IMG/VR virus record: IMGVR_UViG_3300022690_001586
Location: 1 to 48,306 of that record
DNA: 48,306 bases
Reading direction: 5' to 3' (one strand)
DNA from: a virus
Part shown: one piece after another, positions 8,204 through 16,712 of the stretch
Layout: each line of letters begins with the position of its first letter
Numbering within the stretch: the first letter of the stretch is position 1
The notes under the pieces: model-generated
Told to the model about the DNA's origin: nothing
What the model saw: only the letters and a program-made list of their open reading frames with translations
The model's database searches: none
Translations under genes and position numbers: made by a program

Positions 8204-9372
8204 GTAGTAGGGAAAGAGTACTAACTTTAAAATTAGATGATAAAAATGTTAGGGATGCAATTAAGAAAATAGAGGAAGCTGGATTTGGTACAAAATCTTC
8301 TGGTGGCGGTGGTACTAAAAAATCTACTAGTGGTGATATTGTAAGTCAAATTTTCGGAAAGAATTCTGTAATGTTTAAAAATTTAGCACAATTGACATTA
8401 ATCGGGGGAGCTATACTAGCATTAGTTAAGCTAGTTCAAAAGATAAGTTCATCAATTATAGATTCATCACCAATTTTACAGGTAATGTTAAAACTGTTCC
8501 AAACTGCAATAACTTTCATATTAAGACCAATTGGAGATTTTATTGGTTTATTCCTAAGACCATTCTTAATAATGTTTTTGAGGGCATCACTTGATTTCTA
8601 TAAGACAGTTGGTCCAATATTTAGAAATATTGGCGGTGAACTTGGAAAAAAGTTTGCTGCAAACTTTGAAAGTCCGGAAAAATTACTTGCTAATCTTATA
8701 TTAGGAATGGGTGGTGGTAACATTGTACAGCAAGGATTAGCAACTCTATTTGAACAGATTAAAATACCAGAGTTTAAACTACCAGTATTTGATAATTTGT
8801 CATTTCAGTTTGAGGTACTATCAAGAAAACTATCAAACTTTGCATCTACCTTACCAGATAGAATAAGAGCAATTGCTCCTATAATAGTAGGAGCTTTCGG
8901 GGAGTTAGGTAAATTTGTAGGAGATATTGCACTAAGAGCAACAGAAACAGTTTCGTTGATATTGCCAATGATTACTGGAATAACAGATTTATTTACAGGT
9001 ATTTTTAATTCTATCAATGAATCATTTAATGCTAATGTGGTTCCAAAACTTGCGGAGTTTTCAGAATTTATTACAGCACTAATAGATCAAGCTAGAGCAC
9101 CAGTTCAAGCTGCAATAGAAGCAATAGCTGGATTCTTTAGAGATCTTGCAGCATTCTTTACTAATCTTATTGAAAGTATAAATGGACTTATATTTAGTAT
9201 TCCAGGTGCAATAGCTGGACTTGTAGGCGGTGGAAATGGTGGTGGAAATGTTACTAATAACTTCTTTGAAGGTGCAATACAAGCAGGACAGGAGGTAGTG
9301 GACCAGATATTTAATTTCGGGAACCAGGTAGGAAAAAGTATAAATGATACAATATCGGGAAGTAGTAGATAA
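8200..9372 (+). CDS. Tape measure protein (short)
   Basis: 390 residues. It begins TTGAGTAGTAGG..., overlapping the stop of the frameshift product (TTGA). An N-terminal helix and a Gly/Ser linker (SSGGGGTKKSTSG, about residues 34-46) lead into long hydrophobic helices (LIGGAILALVKLVQKISSSI; TAITFILRPIGDFIGLFLRPFLIMFLRASL) and a later segment (GLIFSIPGAIAGLVGG). These patterns occur in tape measures that enter the membrane during DNA delivery. At about 1.5 angstrom per residue the tail would be near 58 nm, short for a siphovirus. No muramidase or peptidase domain is visible, which fits a host without murein. Confidence 0.7.
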   Translation: MSSRERVLTLKLDDKNVRDAIKKIEEAGFGTKSSGGGGTKKSTSGDIVSQIFGKNSVMFKNLAQLTLIGGAILALVKLVQKISSSIIDSSPILQVMLKLFQTAITFILRPIGDFIGLFLRPFLIMFLRASLDFYKTVGPIFRNIGGELGKKFAANFESPEKLLANLILGMGGGNIVQQGLATLFEQIKIPEFKLPVFDNLSFQFEVLSRKLSNFASTLPDRIRAIAPIIVGAFGELGKFVGDIALRATETVSLILPMITGITDLFTGIFNSINESFNANVVPKLAEFSEFITALIDQARAPVQAAIEAIAGFFRDLAAFFTNLIESINGLIFSIPGAIAGLVGGGNGGGNVTNNFFEGAIQAGQEVVDQIFNFGNQVGKSINDTISGSSR

Positions 9373-10121
9373 TGGTTAAGATATTTTTAATTAAGAATGA
9401 TCCTAATGGTGATCCACTATTTAAGTTTGAAGTAACAAACATACAAAATGGTAATATAAGACCTGATTGGCCTGTTACTCCTGCTCCATTACCGGAGGAA
9501 GGTAGTGATCAGAATGTATTGGTAAAACTTGTTGGTAATATACTGCAATCAGGTATAACTTGGACACTAAAGGATCATGATACAAATCAAGAAGTTCTTG
9601 CGGGAGCACTTACTAAAACTGTTCAACAACAAATAAACTTTTTTGTTAATTTGTTTCAACCACAATCAATAGAGGATTCTTTTCAAATTATATTTGAATA
9701 TGACTCTGATCCCATAGTGTTTAATGGATTCATACCAAGTGTTCAGTTTGTAATGTCACAACCTAATAACTTGACATGGACCGCAACAGCTAAATTTATT
9801 CAAGGAACTGTAGTAGCAGTATATGAACTTGATAGCTCTACAGCACCATTAAATGTAGCAGTTACTAGTCTAGTTCCAGGACAATTTACAATTACTTGGG
9901 ATGTTCCTGCAGATAATGGAAGTAATCCAATTACAGGTTATAGAGTACAATATGCAATACTTGGTGGTGCATTTCAAAATTCTGATACAACCAATACAGT
10001 AGAGCCACTTACTGATACAATAATGGGTCTTGCTACAGGAACATATAATGTTAGAGTATTAGCAAAAACCAATGTAGGATTTGGAAGACCAAGTGTATTG
10101 AAAGAAATTGTGGTGGCATAA
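9372..10121 (+). CDS. Distal tail/baseplate protein with C-terminal fibronectin III domain
   Basis: 249 residues; its start codon overlaps the tape-measure stop (TAATG), so translation is coupled. Residues 1-155 form an unassigned beta-rich domain (VLVKLVGNILQSGITWTLKD... FQIIFEYDSDPIVFNGFIPSVQFVMSQPNNLTWTATAKFIQG). This has the layout of distal tail or hub-adaptor proteins placed just after the tape measure. Residues about 160-249 are a fibronectin III domain (APLNVAVTSLVPGQFTITWDVPADNGSNPITGYRVQYA...NVRVLAKTNVGFGRPS). The FnIII units here and in the 4449 protein resemble each other and may share an origin. Confidence 0.6.
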   Translation: MVKIFLIKNDPNGDPLFKFEVTNIQNGNIRPDWPVTPAPLPEEGSDQNVLVKLVGNILQSGITWTLKDHDTNQEVLAGALTKTVQQQINFFVNLFQPQSIEDSFQIIFEYDSDPIVFNGFIPSVQFVMSQPNNLTWTATAKFIQGTVVAVYELDSSTAPLNVAVTSLVPGQFTITWDVPADNGSNPITGYRVQYAILGGAFQNSDTTNTVEPLTDTIMGLATGTYNVRVLAKTNVGFGRPSVLKEIVVA

Positions 10122-11866
10122 TGAGCAGATCATCTTGTGTAATAAAAGAAGTTCCTGGTGGTACATTACATGAGTATACGCCAATTGGTGTAAAATTCAA
10201 GGCTGAAGGTTCAAAGAAACCAGATGTATTAGTTTCACATTTTACCATAAATAATAAGGTTAGGGAAAATTATGAAATTGCATACATTCAGGATATTATA
10301 AGTGTTGAATATTTGGCATGTATCCATAATTTTCAATTATCAGCACTTGATGATAGAGGATATGATTTGGATGGAGAATCAGGAGCAAGTGTAAATATTG
10401 CAGAAAGTAGATTTTTTGATGTTGATGTTGGAAGATTTAAGGGAAACTATGCATTAGATTTTAATGCAACTAATCAAGCAATAATAATACCAAACGCTAA
10501 AGCAGTAACTAGGGTTGATCTTTCTGGACAGTTTGATATTTATGTGTTCTTTTTCCCTGCAAATAATCAATTCATTGATGGAAATAATGAACCTATAGTA
10601 TGGAGTTTTAATGATGGAAGTAGTGGACTTGAAATAGGAATAACCAATGCAGCAAATGTTAATGAATGGAAGGGGTTTTTTAGAGCTGGTAATGGAATTA
10701 CAAATGTAGTTCAAAATACTAATATAATAATACCTTTAGGAGATATAAGTAAGCCTACATTAATTAGAGTATTTCGTGGTGGTGATAATATAGTAAGAAT
10801 GGAAGTTAATGGTGAATTAGATGGTGATCCGTTACTTAAAACTGGTTCAATGAATCCAAGTGGAGTAGATCTTATATTTGGAAATGGAAATGGTAATAAT
10901 GATGATTTTAGAGGATTAATACATCAAGAAAGAACCTATATAGGAACCGTATTAACACAGGTACAAGCAGATGCAATAAGACAATCCAGACCAGCATTAT
11001 TTACTATGAAATTCGCGGGAAATATATGGAATGTTGATGATAAAGAATCATATAAGATAGTAAAAGCAGATAGTTTTTCTAAATCATTTGTAAACACTAA
11101 ATTTCCATTAACCACTTCACCTACTACATATAATCTTCCAACTATACCATTTAAAACCATAATGCAGGGATTAGTTGATGAAGCTACAAGTCCAAATCAA
11201 TTTTTAGTAAAGGCTAAAGATACATTTGCAACAACTGTAACCTTGTTTGGTAATCTTATTCAGGTTGGTTCATTCTTGGATGTATCAAGTATTTTGTTTT
11301 TATTTAGTGGTACAACATTCTACATAACTCCAAGAAAATTATTAATAGTGGAAACAAGTAGCGGGCATCTTACTGATTTCATATTTGATCAAGATAAGGA
11401 TACTACTAATACACCATACGATATAACAGAAAGTGTAGATAATAATACCAATTTAGTTACATCCGTAATCTTAACATCACCAAACCCTTTAATTAATACT
11501 GAAGATTCACTTTCAAGTCCAGCTGGTGCTACATTTACATTAAGAAAACAGGTTGCACAAATAGATCAACAAACTGATTTAGGAAACTTGGCAATTAAAA
11601 TAAGAGAATCATTTCAATCCATTAATACTAGGTTTGTAATAAAAATAAATACATTGGTAAATTGGGTAAGATTCAATCATATTGTGACAATTAACAATTC
11701 AAGAAAGAATATAAATAATGCTCCATTCATAATATCACAAATAGAGCATGAATATCCAAGATCAGATACTAAAATAGCAGTAAATGAAAATGAGATTGAC
11801 TTTTTTGATATTACTAATAATAATTCACTAGTACAGCAAACTTTATTGGATGGTACAGATACATGA
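10121..11866 (+). CDS. Tail hub/baseplate protein with inserted LamG-like domain
   Basis: 581 residues, start overlapping the previous stop (TAATGA). The N-terminal 80 residues and the part after about residue 290 read like gp27/gpD-type hub proteins: SYKIVKADSFSKSF, PFKTIMQGLVDEATSPNQFLV, and a late segment NWVRFNHIVTINNSRKNINNAPFIISQIEHEY. Between them, residues about 85-290 form a LamG/concanavalin-like sandwich (GNYALDFNATNQAIIIP...KPTLIRVFRGGDNIVRMEVNGELDG...DDFRGLIHQERTYIGTVLTQVQ). The insertion would place a carbohydrate- or protein-binding lobe on the hub. It is the last tail gene before the nuclease at 11863, whose start it overlaps (ATGA). Confidence 0.65.
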   Translation: MSRSSCVIKEVPGGTLHEYTPIGVKFKAEGSKKPDVLVSHFTINNKVRENYEIAYIQDIISVEYLACIHNFQLSALDDRGYDLDGESGASVNIAESRFFDVDVGRFKGNYALDFNATNQAIIIPNAKAVTRVDLSGQFDIYVFFFPANNQFIDGNNEPIVWSFNDGSSGLEIGITNAANVNEWKGFFRAGNGITNVVQNTNIIIPLGDISKPTLIRVFRGGDNIVRMEVNGELDGDPLLKTGSMNPSGVDLIFGNGNGNNDDFRGLIHQERTYIGTVLTQVQADAIRQSRPALFTMKFAGNIWNVDDKESYKIVKADSFSKSFVNTKFPLTTSPTTYNLPTIPFKTIMQGLVDEATSPNQFLVKAKDTFATTVTLFGNLIQVGSFLDVSSILFLFSGTTFYITPRKLLIVETSSGHLTDFIFDQDKDTTNTPYDITESVDNNTNLVTSVILTSPNPLINTEDSLSSPAGATFTLRKQVAQIDQQTDLGNLAIKIRESFQSINTRFVIKINTLVNWVRFNHIVTINNSRKNINNAPFIISQIEHEYPRSDTKIAVNENEIDFFDITNNNSLVQQTLLDGTDT

Positions 11867-12585
11867 CATTCAAACATATAGACAAACTAAAGAAGGAAAG
11901 ACCTTTTGTAAAGCAATTGGATCGAGAAGACGGTCACTACTACGAGGATGATAAAGGAAATATTTATCCAAGTATTACAACCATAAAGAATCTTACAGAT
12001 CCTAAAGATTGGTATCCTCATTGGATTAATAAAATAAAACGAGATCATAATGTTGGCGGGATTGAAGCAAATAAAATAGCACAAAAAATAAGTCAATCAT
12101 CAATGGATGTAGGTACAGCATTACATCAACTAGCAGAAAATTATCTGAATAATAATATAACAATAGTATCTGATCCAGAAAACTTTGAGAAAGATCCAAA
12201 TCTTTTGTTTGTACCATTAAGACAGTGGTTAGATGAACATGTAGATAATATTTATGCAACTGAAAGTAAGATGTTTAGTAAGGAGTTACAATTAGCTGGA
12301 ACAGTAGATTTTGTAGCTGTAGTAGATGGTGTATTATCAATATGTGATTTTAAAAATTCCCGGAAACCAAAAATGCCAAGTGAGATAAAAAGAAATAAAT
12401 ATTATGAACAAATATGTGCGTATGGAAAAATGTTTGAAGAATGCTATGGAATTAAAGTAGAACAAGGTGTGATAATTGTAATATCATGGGATGGAAAGGT
12501 AAGACCATTTACAGTAAAATTAGAGGATTATGATTCAAATTTGTTGGATATGATAATAAAATATGAATCTGAAGTAAACTTTTAA
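11863..12585 (+). CDS. RecB/Cas4-like PD-(D/E)XK exonuclease
   Basis: 240 residues. Diagnostic motifs in order: SSMDVGTALHQLAENYL (the GxxxH helix, about 82-98), AGTVDFVAVVDGVLSICDFKNSRKPK (GxxD then DxK, about 142-167) and YYEQICAYGKMFEE (the QxxxY motif, about 177-190). These match the RecB-family nuclease module of Cas4, AddB and phage exonucleases. No Cys cluster for an Fe-S centre is seen, unlike Cas4. It probably resects DNA ends for recombination-dependent replication or packaging. The start overlaps the hub gene by four bases and the gene is followed by small genes leading to the terminase. Confidence 0.8.
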   Translation: MTFKHIDKLKKERPFVKQLDREDGHYYEDDKGNIYPSITTIKNLTDPKDWYPHWINKIKRDHNVGGIEANKIAQKISQSSMDVGTALHQLAENYLNNNITIVSDPENFEKDPNLLFVPLRQWLDEHVDNIYATESKMFSKELQLAGTVDFVAVVDGVLSICDFKNSRKPKMPSEIKRNKYYEQICAYGKMFEECYGIKVEQGVIIVISWDGKVRPFTVKLEDYDSNLLDMIIKYESEVNF

Positions 12586-12610
12586 ATATGGCTTATTGTA
12601 AATTGTTGAT

Positions 12611-12838
12611 ATGGAAAAATCCCTAACTGTAACAGAATTTTTAACTTGTATAAAAGAAGTATTTGATGAAAATGTATCTGATTTTATACAAGCACAGACT
12701 AGTCCACAATCAGTTAATTATTTAGTTGGTAAAATGATGGTAAAGACAAAAGGAGTAGCAGATCCAAAAGTAACTTTAAATACAATAAAAGCTATAGTAG
12801 ATTCTGATTTACCAAACACAAGAAAAATAATCATTTAA
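12611..12838 (+). CDS. Small unknown protein
   Basis: 75 residues, largely helical (VTEFLTCIKEVFDENVSDFIQAQTSPQSVNYLVGKMMVKTKGVADPKVTLNTIKAIVDSD). An archaeal TATA (CTTTTAAATATGG) sits about 25-35 bp before the ATG, so it has its own promoter. The ASP/LYS-rich helical make-up could fit a DNA-packaging or regulatory accessory protein, but I do not recognise it. Confidence 0.6.
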   Translation: MEKSLTVTEFLTCIKEVFDENVSDFIQAQTSPQSVNYLVGKMMVKTKGVADPKVTLNTIKAIVDSDLPNTRKIII

Positions 12839-12862
12839 ATAGTATGTTAAATTAACATAATC

Positions 12863-12988
12863 ATGGAATTAATAAAAATACCAAAAGAATTAACGGATGA
12901 AAAAGCATTTTTATTTTGTAAAGAAAATAACATAAATCCACAAGATGTACAAGGTTATCCTTATATATTTGGTAAATTCATACAATAA
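12863..12988 (+). CDS. Small unknown protein
   Basis: 41 residues (MELIKIPKELTDEKAFLFCKENNINPQDVQGYPYIFGKFIQ). The ATG lies about 20 bp after CATTTAAATAGTATG, the leaderless promoter pattern seen through the window, which supports a real gene despite its size. Function unknown. Confidence 0.5.
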   Translation: MELIKIPKELTDEKAFLFCKENNINPQDVQGYPYIFGKFIQ

Positions 12989-13023
12989 ACTCTTAAATAT
13001 AATAACTGTAACAACAGTTATAT

Positions 13024-13554
13024 ATGGTCAAATTAGTAAAACGAAAAATTGAAGGAAAACCTGAAGAATTAGTTATTGATAAAAGAACTGTACCAGATAA
13101 AACTAATGTTCGCAGGGCAAAGAGTTTAAAGTATGCTAGAAATCTTCCAGTAAAATGTAACGTATGCCCTTATAGACCAGATAGTGAAGGTGGGAATGGA
13201 GTTTGTACAAAATATGAAAGAGATTCATTATGTACTATAAGACCAGATATTTCAAAAGCAGTTGATAAGTTTAACGAAAGAAACGAGGGTAGAATTTTAC
13301 CAATGTTGGAATCTGCATTTATTGATGATTGGGAAAGCCTTCAATTCCATGAGACAATGGAAAGAATGGGAGGGGAAATAAATCCAGAAGTTACAAGACG
13401 AAGAAACTCCATGGCAAATTTGGGGAAGATAATTTCAGAAATCAGAACCAAAAAAGAAACAATAGAAGTAAAGGATACTAGAATATCAAAAGGTAAGATA
13501 CTAGAAATTGCAAGAATGATTACTATTTCAAAGGAAAGTTCACCTGATGTTTGA
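13024..13554 (+). CDS. Candidate small terminase subunit with Cys cluster
   Basis: 176 residues, start about 30 bp after CTTAAATATAATA. It overlaps the large-terminase start by eight bases, the usual place for the small subunit. Residues about 41-70 hold four spaced cysteines (CNVCPYRP...GVCTKYERDSLCTIRPD) that could bind zinc or an iron-sulfur cluster. A helical C-terminal half follows (EINPEVTRRRNSMANLGKIISEIRTKKET), suited to oligomerisation. A recognisable helix-turn-helix is not obvious, so the terminase role rests mainly on position. Confidence 0.5.
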   Translation: MVKLVKRKIEGKPEELVIDKRTVPDKTNVRRAKSLKYARNLPVKCNVCPYRPDSEGGNGVCTKYERDSLCTIRPDISKAVDKFNERNEGRILPMLESAFIDDWESLQFHETMERMGGEINPEVTRRRNSMANLGKIISEIRTKKETIEVKDTRISKGKILEIARMITISKESSPDV

Positions 13555-15010
13555 TGATGAAGTACCACCCATTGAAACAATAACTGATGATGAAGTAGAA
13601 TTTGCTAAAAGATTTGTAAGAGCAAGTAAGGACTGTTCTTATTTTGTGGAGCAATTTTTTGGGGAAGAGAATCACGATTATAACGTTCCATATCTAAACT
13701 GTGAAGATAGATTTGTTGTATATCGTTCTGGAAGACAGTGTGGAAAAACGCGGAATGCAGCACTTAAAGCTATTCATTTTGGATACTTTGCACCACTAAA
13801 AGGAGTTAAAATTAGACAAAGAAAAGCTAGTATAGTTATAGCATCAATCACAAAAGATCAGGCTGCTATCATATTTGATGCAATTGTAGATTATGTAAGC
13901 ATGAGTACTATTCTATCTGATAATGTAATGCGTGTGACAAAAACAGAACTTGTATTAAGATGGTATAACGGATATGGAAAAACTAAATTTGTTGTAAGAC
14001 CAATAGGTGATACTGGTAAATCACTAAGAGGATATACTACACATTTGGCTATACTTGATGAGGCTGGTTACATTCCAGAAATTGTTTATAATGCATTTTT
14101 ACCATCTACTCTTACTACAAGGGCTAGAATCTTACTAACAAGTACACCAAAAGGAAAGGCTGGTCAGTTCTTTAGAGCATGTGAACAGTCACATACCATA
14201 TATGAACATGGTGTACCAGCACTTAGAAAAGGTCATGAAGACAGAAAGAAAAATAAATGGACTCAGTTTCATGTTGAAAGTTATGATAATCCTGATGTAC
14301 AAGATGATCCTGAAATTCTTGAAATTGCAGCAGGGGGAAGTGAGGCTCAAAAGAGACAGGAACTTAAGGGAGAATTCCTAGATGGTGGAAATTCATTAAT
14401 TCCATATGATATATTGCAATTGGCTTTAAGCCCGATAAAAAAGGAACCACTATTTTCATATTATTATTTAGGGGTAGATACTTCAGGTAAAGGCAAGGAT
14501 GAAACTGTACTAACTACAATAGGCGTAACAGATGATGGAGTACTATACCCTGTAGATATATATGTGGAAGAGACAACTGATCAGACTGATTTAGCTAGAA
14601 AGATTCAATCCCTCCATAGACATTTTCAATACTATAACATATATATAGACAGTACAGGAATCGGGGATACTTTATTGGATATATGTAATAAAATAGATGG
14701 ATCAATGCCAACATATGCAGTAAATTTCAAATCAGATAAACTTGAATTATATAAAAATCTAGCAAGAATATTTAATGACAAACTAATTAATCTTTCACTA
14801 TTAGATGATTATCATAAGACAAAAATGGCAGATCAACTTTCATACATGTATTGGGATTATGGTGAAGCAAAGGACCAGACACCAAAGGCACGTTCAAATG
14901 CCATACATGATGATTATCCAGACAGTTTAGCACTTGGAGCATTCGGGGAACAAAGCGGGGATTTCATTCAAGCTATACCAATGGATATATTTAAAGTAAG
15001 CAATGTTTAA
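13547..15010 (+). CDS. terL: Terminase large subunit (ATPase-nuclease)
   Basis: 487 residues. ATPase domain: Walker A SGRQCGKTR (about 61-69), Walker B LAILDEAG (about 167-174), coupling motif LLTSTPKGKAG (about 196-206). The RNase H-like nuclease domain has acidic residues in YYLGVDTSGKGKDE, IYIDSTGIGD and HDDYPDSLALGAF. It drives DNA into the procapsid and cuts the concatemer. Length is usual for the family. The frame begins eight bases inside the preceding gene. Identification is secure; the packaging strategy (cos or headful) cannot be told from the sequence alone. Confidence 0.93.
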   Translation: MFDDEVPPIETITDDEVEFAKRFVRASKDCSYFVEQFFGEENHDYNVPYLNCEDRFVVYRSGRQCGKTRNAALKAIHFGYFAPLKGVKIRQRKASIVIASITKDQAAIIFDAIVDYVSMSTILSDNVMRVTKTELVLRWYNGYGKTKFVVRPIGDTGKSLRGYTTHLAILDEAGYIPEIVYNAFLPSTLTTRARILLTSTPKGKAGQFFRACEQSHTIYEHGVPALRKGHEDRKKNKWTQFHVESYDNPDVQDDPEILEIAAGGSEAQKRQELKGEFLDGGNSLIPYDILQLALSPIKKEPLFSYYYLGVDTSGKGKDETVLTTIGVTDDGVLYPVDIYVEETTDQTDLARKIQSLHRHFQYYNIYIDSTGIGDTLLDICNKIDGSMPTYAVNFKSDKLELYKNLARIFNDKLINLSLLDDYHKTKMADQLSYMYWDYGEAKDQTPKARSNAIHDDYPDSLALGAFGEQSGDFIQAIPMDIFKVSNV

Positions 15011-15034
15011 ATACATGCCAAAACTTATATTACC

Positions 15035-15550
15035 ATGGTAAGGCTGATTCAGAAATCTAGATTTTTATCACAAGATAAGGTTTATTTTGATGATTTTAAA
15101 AAAGAGGGAATCATAACAGCCATAAATGGTGACAAATTAAGAATATTTGATATTAAAACAAAATCAGTACTGTATAGACACCCTCAAACCGTTTATAAAA
15201 AAGAAGAAACTATGGGATGTGGTCATTGGGATGCATTATCAAAAGAAAAAAGAATAGAACTTTTAGTTAAATATAAAGCTTCAAAGAAACTAGCCTCAAG
15301 GGATTGGCAATATGTTACAATTAAACATGTATTATACAAAGGAGAAGGCAGTGGACAACTAGCTCCACAAGGAGTAAACACTGATACTCAAAATGTATAT
15401 AATCCGGTATCATCTGATAAAACCGTAACTGATAGGATAAAAGAGGAACTTGAAGAACAGTCTAGGGGTGATAATAAAAACGATAGTAAAGACGAAAAAA
15501 AAGATAATAAAAAAAATAAAAAGAAATCAAAAAATATTTTTAAACGTTAG
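15035..15550 (+). CDS. Unknown protein after the terminase, with charged tail
   Basis: 171 residues. The N-terminal 50 residues are beta-rich (KVYFDDFKKEGIITAINGDKLRIFDIKTKSVLYRH, an SH3-like barrel pattern). The centre contains GCGHWDALSKEKRIELLVKYKASKKLASRDWQYVTIKHVL. The last 40 residues are low-complexity Lys/Asp/Asn. A TATA (GTTTAAATACATG) lies about 25-30 bp before the ATG. Position next to terL suggests a packaging or head role, but portal-like features are absent. Confidence 0.5.
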   Translation: MVRLIQKSRFLSQDKVYFDDFKKEGIITAINGDKLRIFDIKTKSVLYRHPQTVYKKEETMGCGHWDALSKEKRIELLVKYKASKKLASRDWQYVTIKHVLYKGEGSGQLAPQGVNTDTQNVYNPVSSDKTVTDRIKEELEEQSRGDNKNDSKDEKKDNKKNKKKSKNIFKR

Positions 15551-15560
15551 GTGATTCCTC

Positions 15561-15758
15561 ATAAGAAGATCTAATTATACTCGTCGCTGTAAGTGCCCTT
15601 GCAACAAGGAACTGCCTTCACGTTATAAGGGTAGAGAAAGAATATTTTTTGATGGTGAAAAATGTAGAAAAACCTGGGGAAAAATGTCTGAAGAATCAAA
15701 ACAAGATAGATTAAAACAAATGAAAGAAGATATAGAAAAAGAAATTTCTAGGAACTAG
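15561..15758 (+). CDS. Zinc-knuckle protein without a canonical start codon
   Basis: An open frame after a TGA at 15552-15554 reads IRRSNYTRRCKCPCNKELPSRYKGREIF-like sequence, then KCRKTWGKMSEESKQDRLKQMKEDIEKEISRN. The Cys pattern CxCPC...C and the helical tail look like a genuine small zinc protein. There is no ATG, GTG or TTG before the Cys cluster. The first plausible start is ATA at 15561, which lies about 20-28 bp after a TATA-like AAATATTTTTAAACG, so AUA initiation on a leaderless message is possible. A +1 frameshift from the preceding gene is the alternative. Confidence 0.4.
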   Translation: MRRSNYTRRCKCPCNKELPSRYKGRERIFFDGEKCRKTWGKMSEESKQDRLKQMKEDIEKEISRN

Positions 15759-15765
15759 GTTTACT

Positions 15766-15993
15766 TTATGTTTTACCTATATAGTCTCTATGAATATCAA
15801 TTTTATTATTAAATCCAAAATGTGTTTTTGATGTTTCTACACCACGAATACTAAAATTATTACTGCCCCTGAGAATATTTTTTACTGCTTCTACTACATC
15901 TTCTTGTTTGAACGTAGGACTAGCACAGAAAAATAATAATTCACCGTCAGGTTCATGTCTAATTTCTATTGCAGGATAATGTAAATTACTCAT
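15766..15993 (-). CDS. Small unknown protein, second gene of an RHH operon
   Basis: 75 residues when started at 15993 (MSNLHYPAIEIRHEPDGELLFFCASPTFKQEDVVEAVKNILRGSNNFSIRG...). That start overlaps the stop of the upstream RHH gene as ATGA, which favours it over an in-frame ATG 60 bases earlier. Alpha/beta pattern, no recognised family. Cotranscribed with the putative regulator, so it may modulate it. Confidence 0.55.
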   Translation of the reverse strand: MSNLHYPAIEIRHEPDGELLFFCASPTFKQEDVVEAVKNILRGSNNFSIRGVETSKTHFGFNNKIDIHRDYIGKT

Positions 15994-16204
15994 GTTTTTT
16001 AATCCTATATGTTGTTTGTGGATCTCTAATTTGATCTGGATGATTATGTTCATATTCTGTTAGCATTCTAATTATAATTGTTTCATCACTGTCAGTACCT
16101 TTCCTGGTATCATGATCTTTAGCTAGTCTTCTTAATCTTGTTTTAGTTGTCTTTTTTATAACAATTGGAGTGGTATCCCTTAATGGATTCATTTGTCTTG
16201 CCAT
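15986..16204 (-). CDS. Ribbon-helix-helix-like DNA-binding protein
   Basis: 72 residues: MARQMNPLRDTTPIVIKKTTKTRLRRLAKDHDTRKGTDSDETIIIRMLTEYEHNH... A basic beta strand (TTPIVIKKTTK) is followed by helix, turn and helix (ETIIIRMLTEYEHNH), the layout of Arc/CopG-type repressors common in archaeal viruses. The gene is divergent from 16302 with TATA boxes on both strands in 16205-16301, and a TTTCCGCGGAAA palindrome lies in the gap. Autoregulation of this divergent region is a natural inference. Confidence 0.6.
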   Translation of the reverse strand: MARQMNPLRDTTPIVIKKTTKTRLRRLAKDHDTRKGTDSDETIIIRMLTEYEHNHPDQIRDPQTTYRIKKHE

Positions 16205-16256
16205 GATTCATATAAAAGCAATAGATATATATACATTTTGATACTGTTTATAGAAA

Positions 16257-16268
16257 TTTCCGCGGAAA
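16257..16268. promoter_or_regulatory. Palindrome TTTCCGCGGAAA
   Basis: A 12-bp perfect palindrome in the 97-bp divergent gap, ending 33 bp before the ATG at 16302 and directly upstream of the TATA region CACTTAAATTATAAAA. It is one of four copies placed the same way (others at 35552, 37512 and 38314). Confidence 0.6.
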
Positions 16269-16301
16269 CACTTAAATTATAAAAATATCATACCATTCAT
16301 A

Positions 16302-16649
16302 ATGAAAGCTACAAAACAAAGCGAGGGTGGAAATTACCTGAAAATCAAATATGTGAAAGACAACAAAATTACAGACCTAAAAATAGTCGGGGATGTTGAT
16401 ACTGTTGAATTCACACAAGAAAAAGATGGTAAAGAATACACAGTCGTAAAGTACCAAGCTGAAGTAACATATGAGGGAATCACAGATGATTCTCCTAATA
16501 CCTGGACCATGAATCATTCAAGCAGCAATGCATTGATTGAGGCATTTGGTGAGGATACAGATGATTGGTTGCATAAAAATATTCCAATCACTCTATCAGG
16601 TGAGGGAAAAATGAAACACTTTAAAGTGGATGAGTTAAGAATCAAATAA
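16302..16649 (+). CDS. OB-fold-like, candidate single-stranded DNA-binding protein
   Basis: 115 residues, beta-rich N-terminus (YLKIKYVKDNKITDLKIVGDVDTVEFTQEKDGKEYTVVKYQAEVTYEG). The stretch WTMNHSSSNALIEAFGEDTDDWLHKNIPITLSGEGKMKHFKV resembles phage and archaeal proteins with an S.xN.L...fG.dt..W..k.i.i pattern in OB-type replication proteins. Small, acidic in the middle, at the head of an operon with its own palindrome-bearing promoter. An SSB-like role is inferred, not proven. Confidence 0.45.
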   Translation: MKATKQSEGGNYLKIKYVKDNKITDLKIVGDVDTVEFTQEKDGKEYTVVKYQAEVTYEGITDDSPNTWTMNHSSSNALIEAFGEDTDDWLHKNIPITLSGEGKMKHFKVDELRIK

Positions 16650-16657
16650 TAATTCAT

Positions 16658-16691
16658 TTACCTTTTTATTTTTTTTAAAACACTTATATTA
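16658..16691 (+). promoter_or_regulatory. Terminator-promoter cassette, copy 1
   Basis: A T8 tract (terminator-like) is followed by ACACTTATATTA, a TATA box about 25 bp before the ATG at 16713. Nearly the same sequence recurs at 29244-29278. Confidence 0.6.
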
Positions 16692-16712
16692 AACCTGCAT
16701 ACTTGTTATACT

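Noticed and set aside
11863-12585. Cas4 of a CRISPR system
   Set aside because: No Fe-S cysteines and no cas genes or repeats nearby; a phage-type RecB-like exonuclease fits better.
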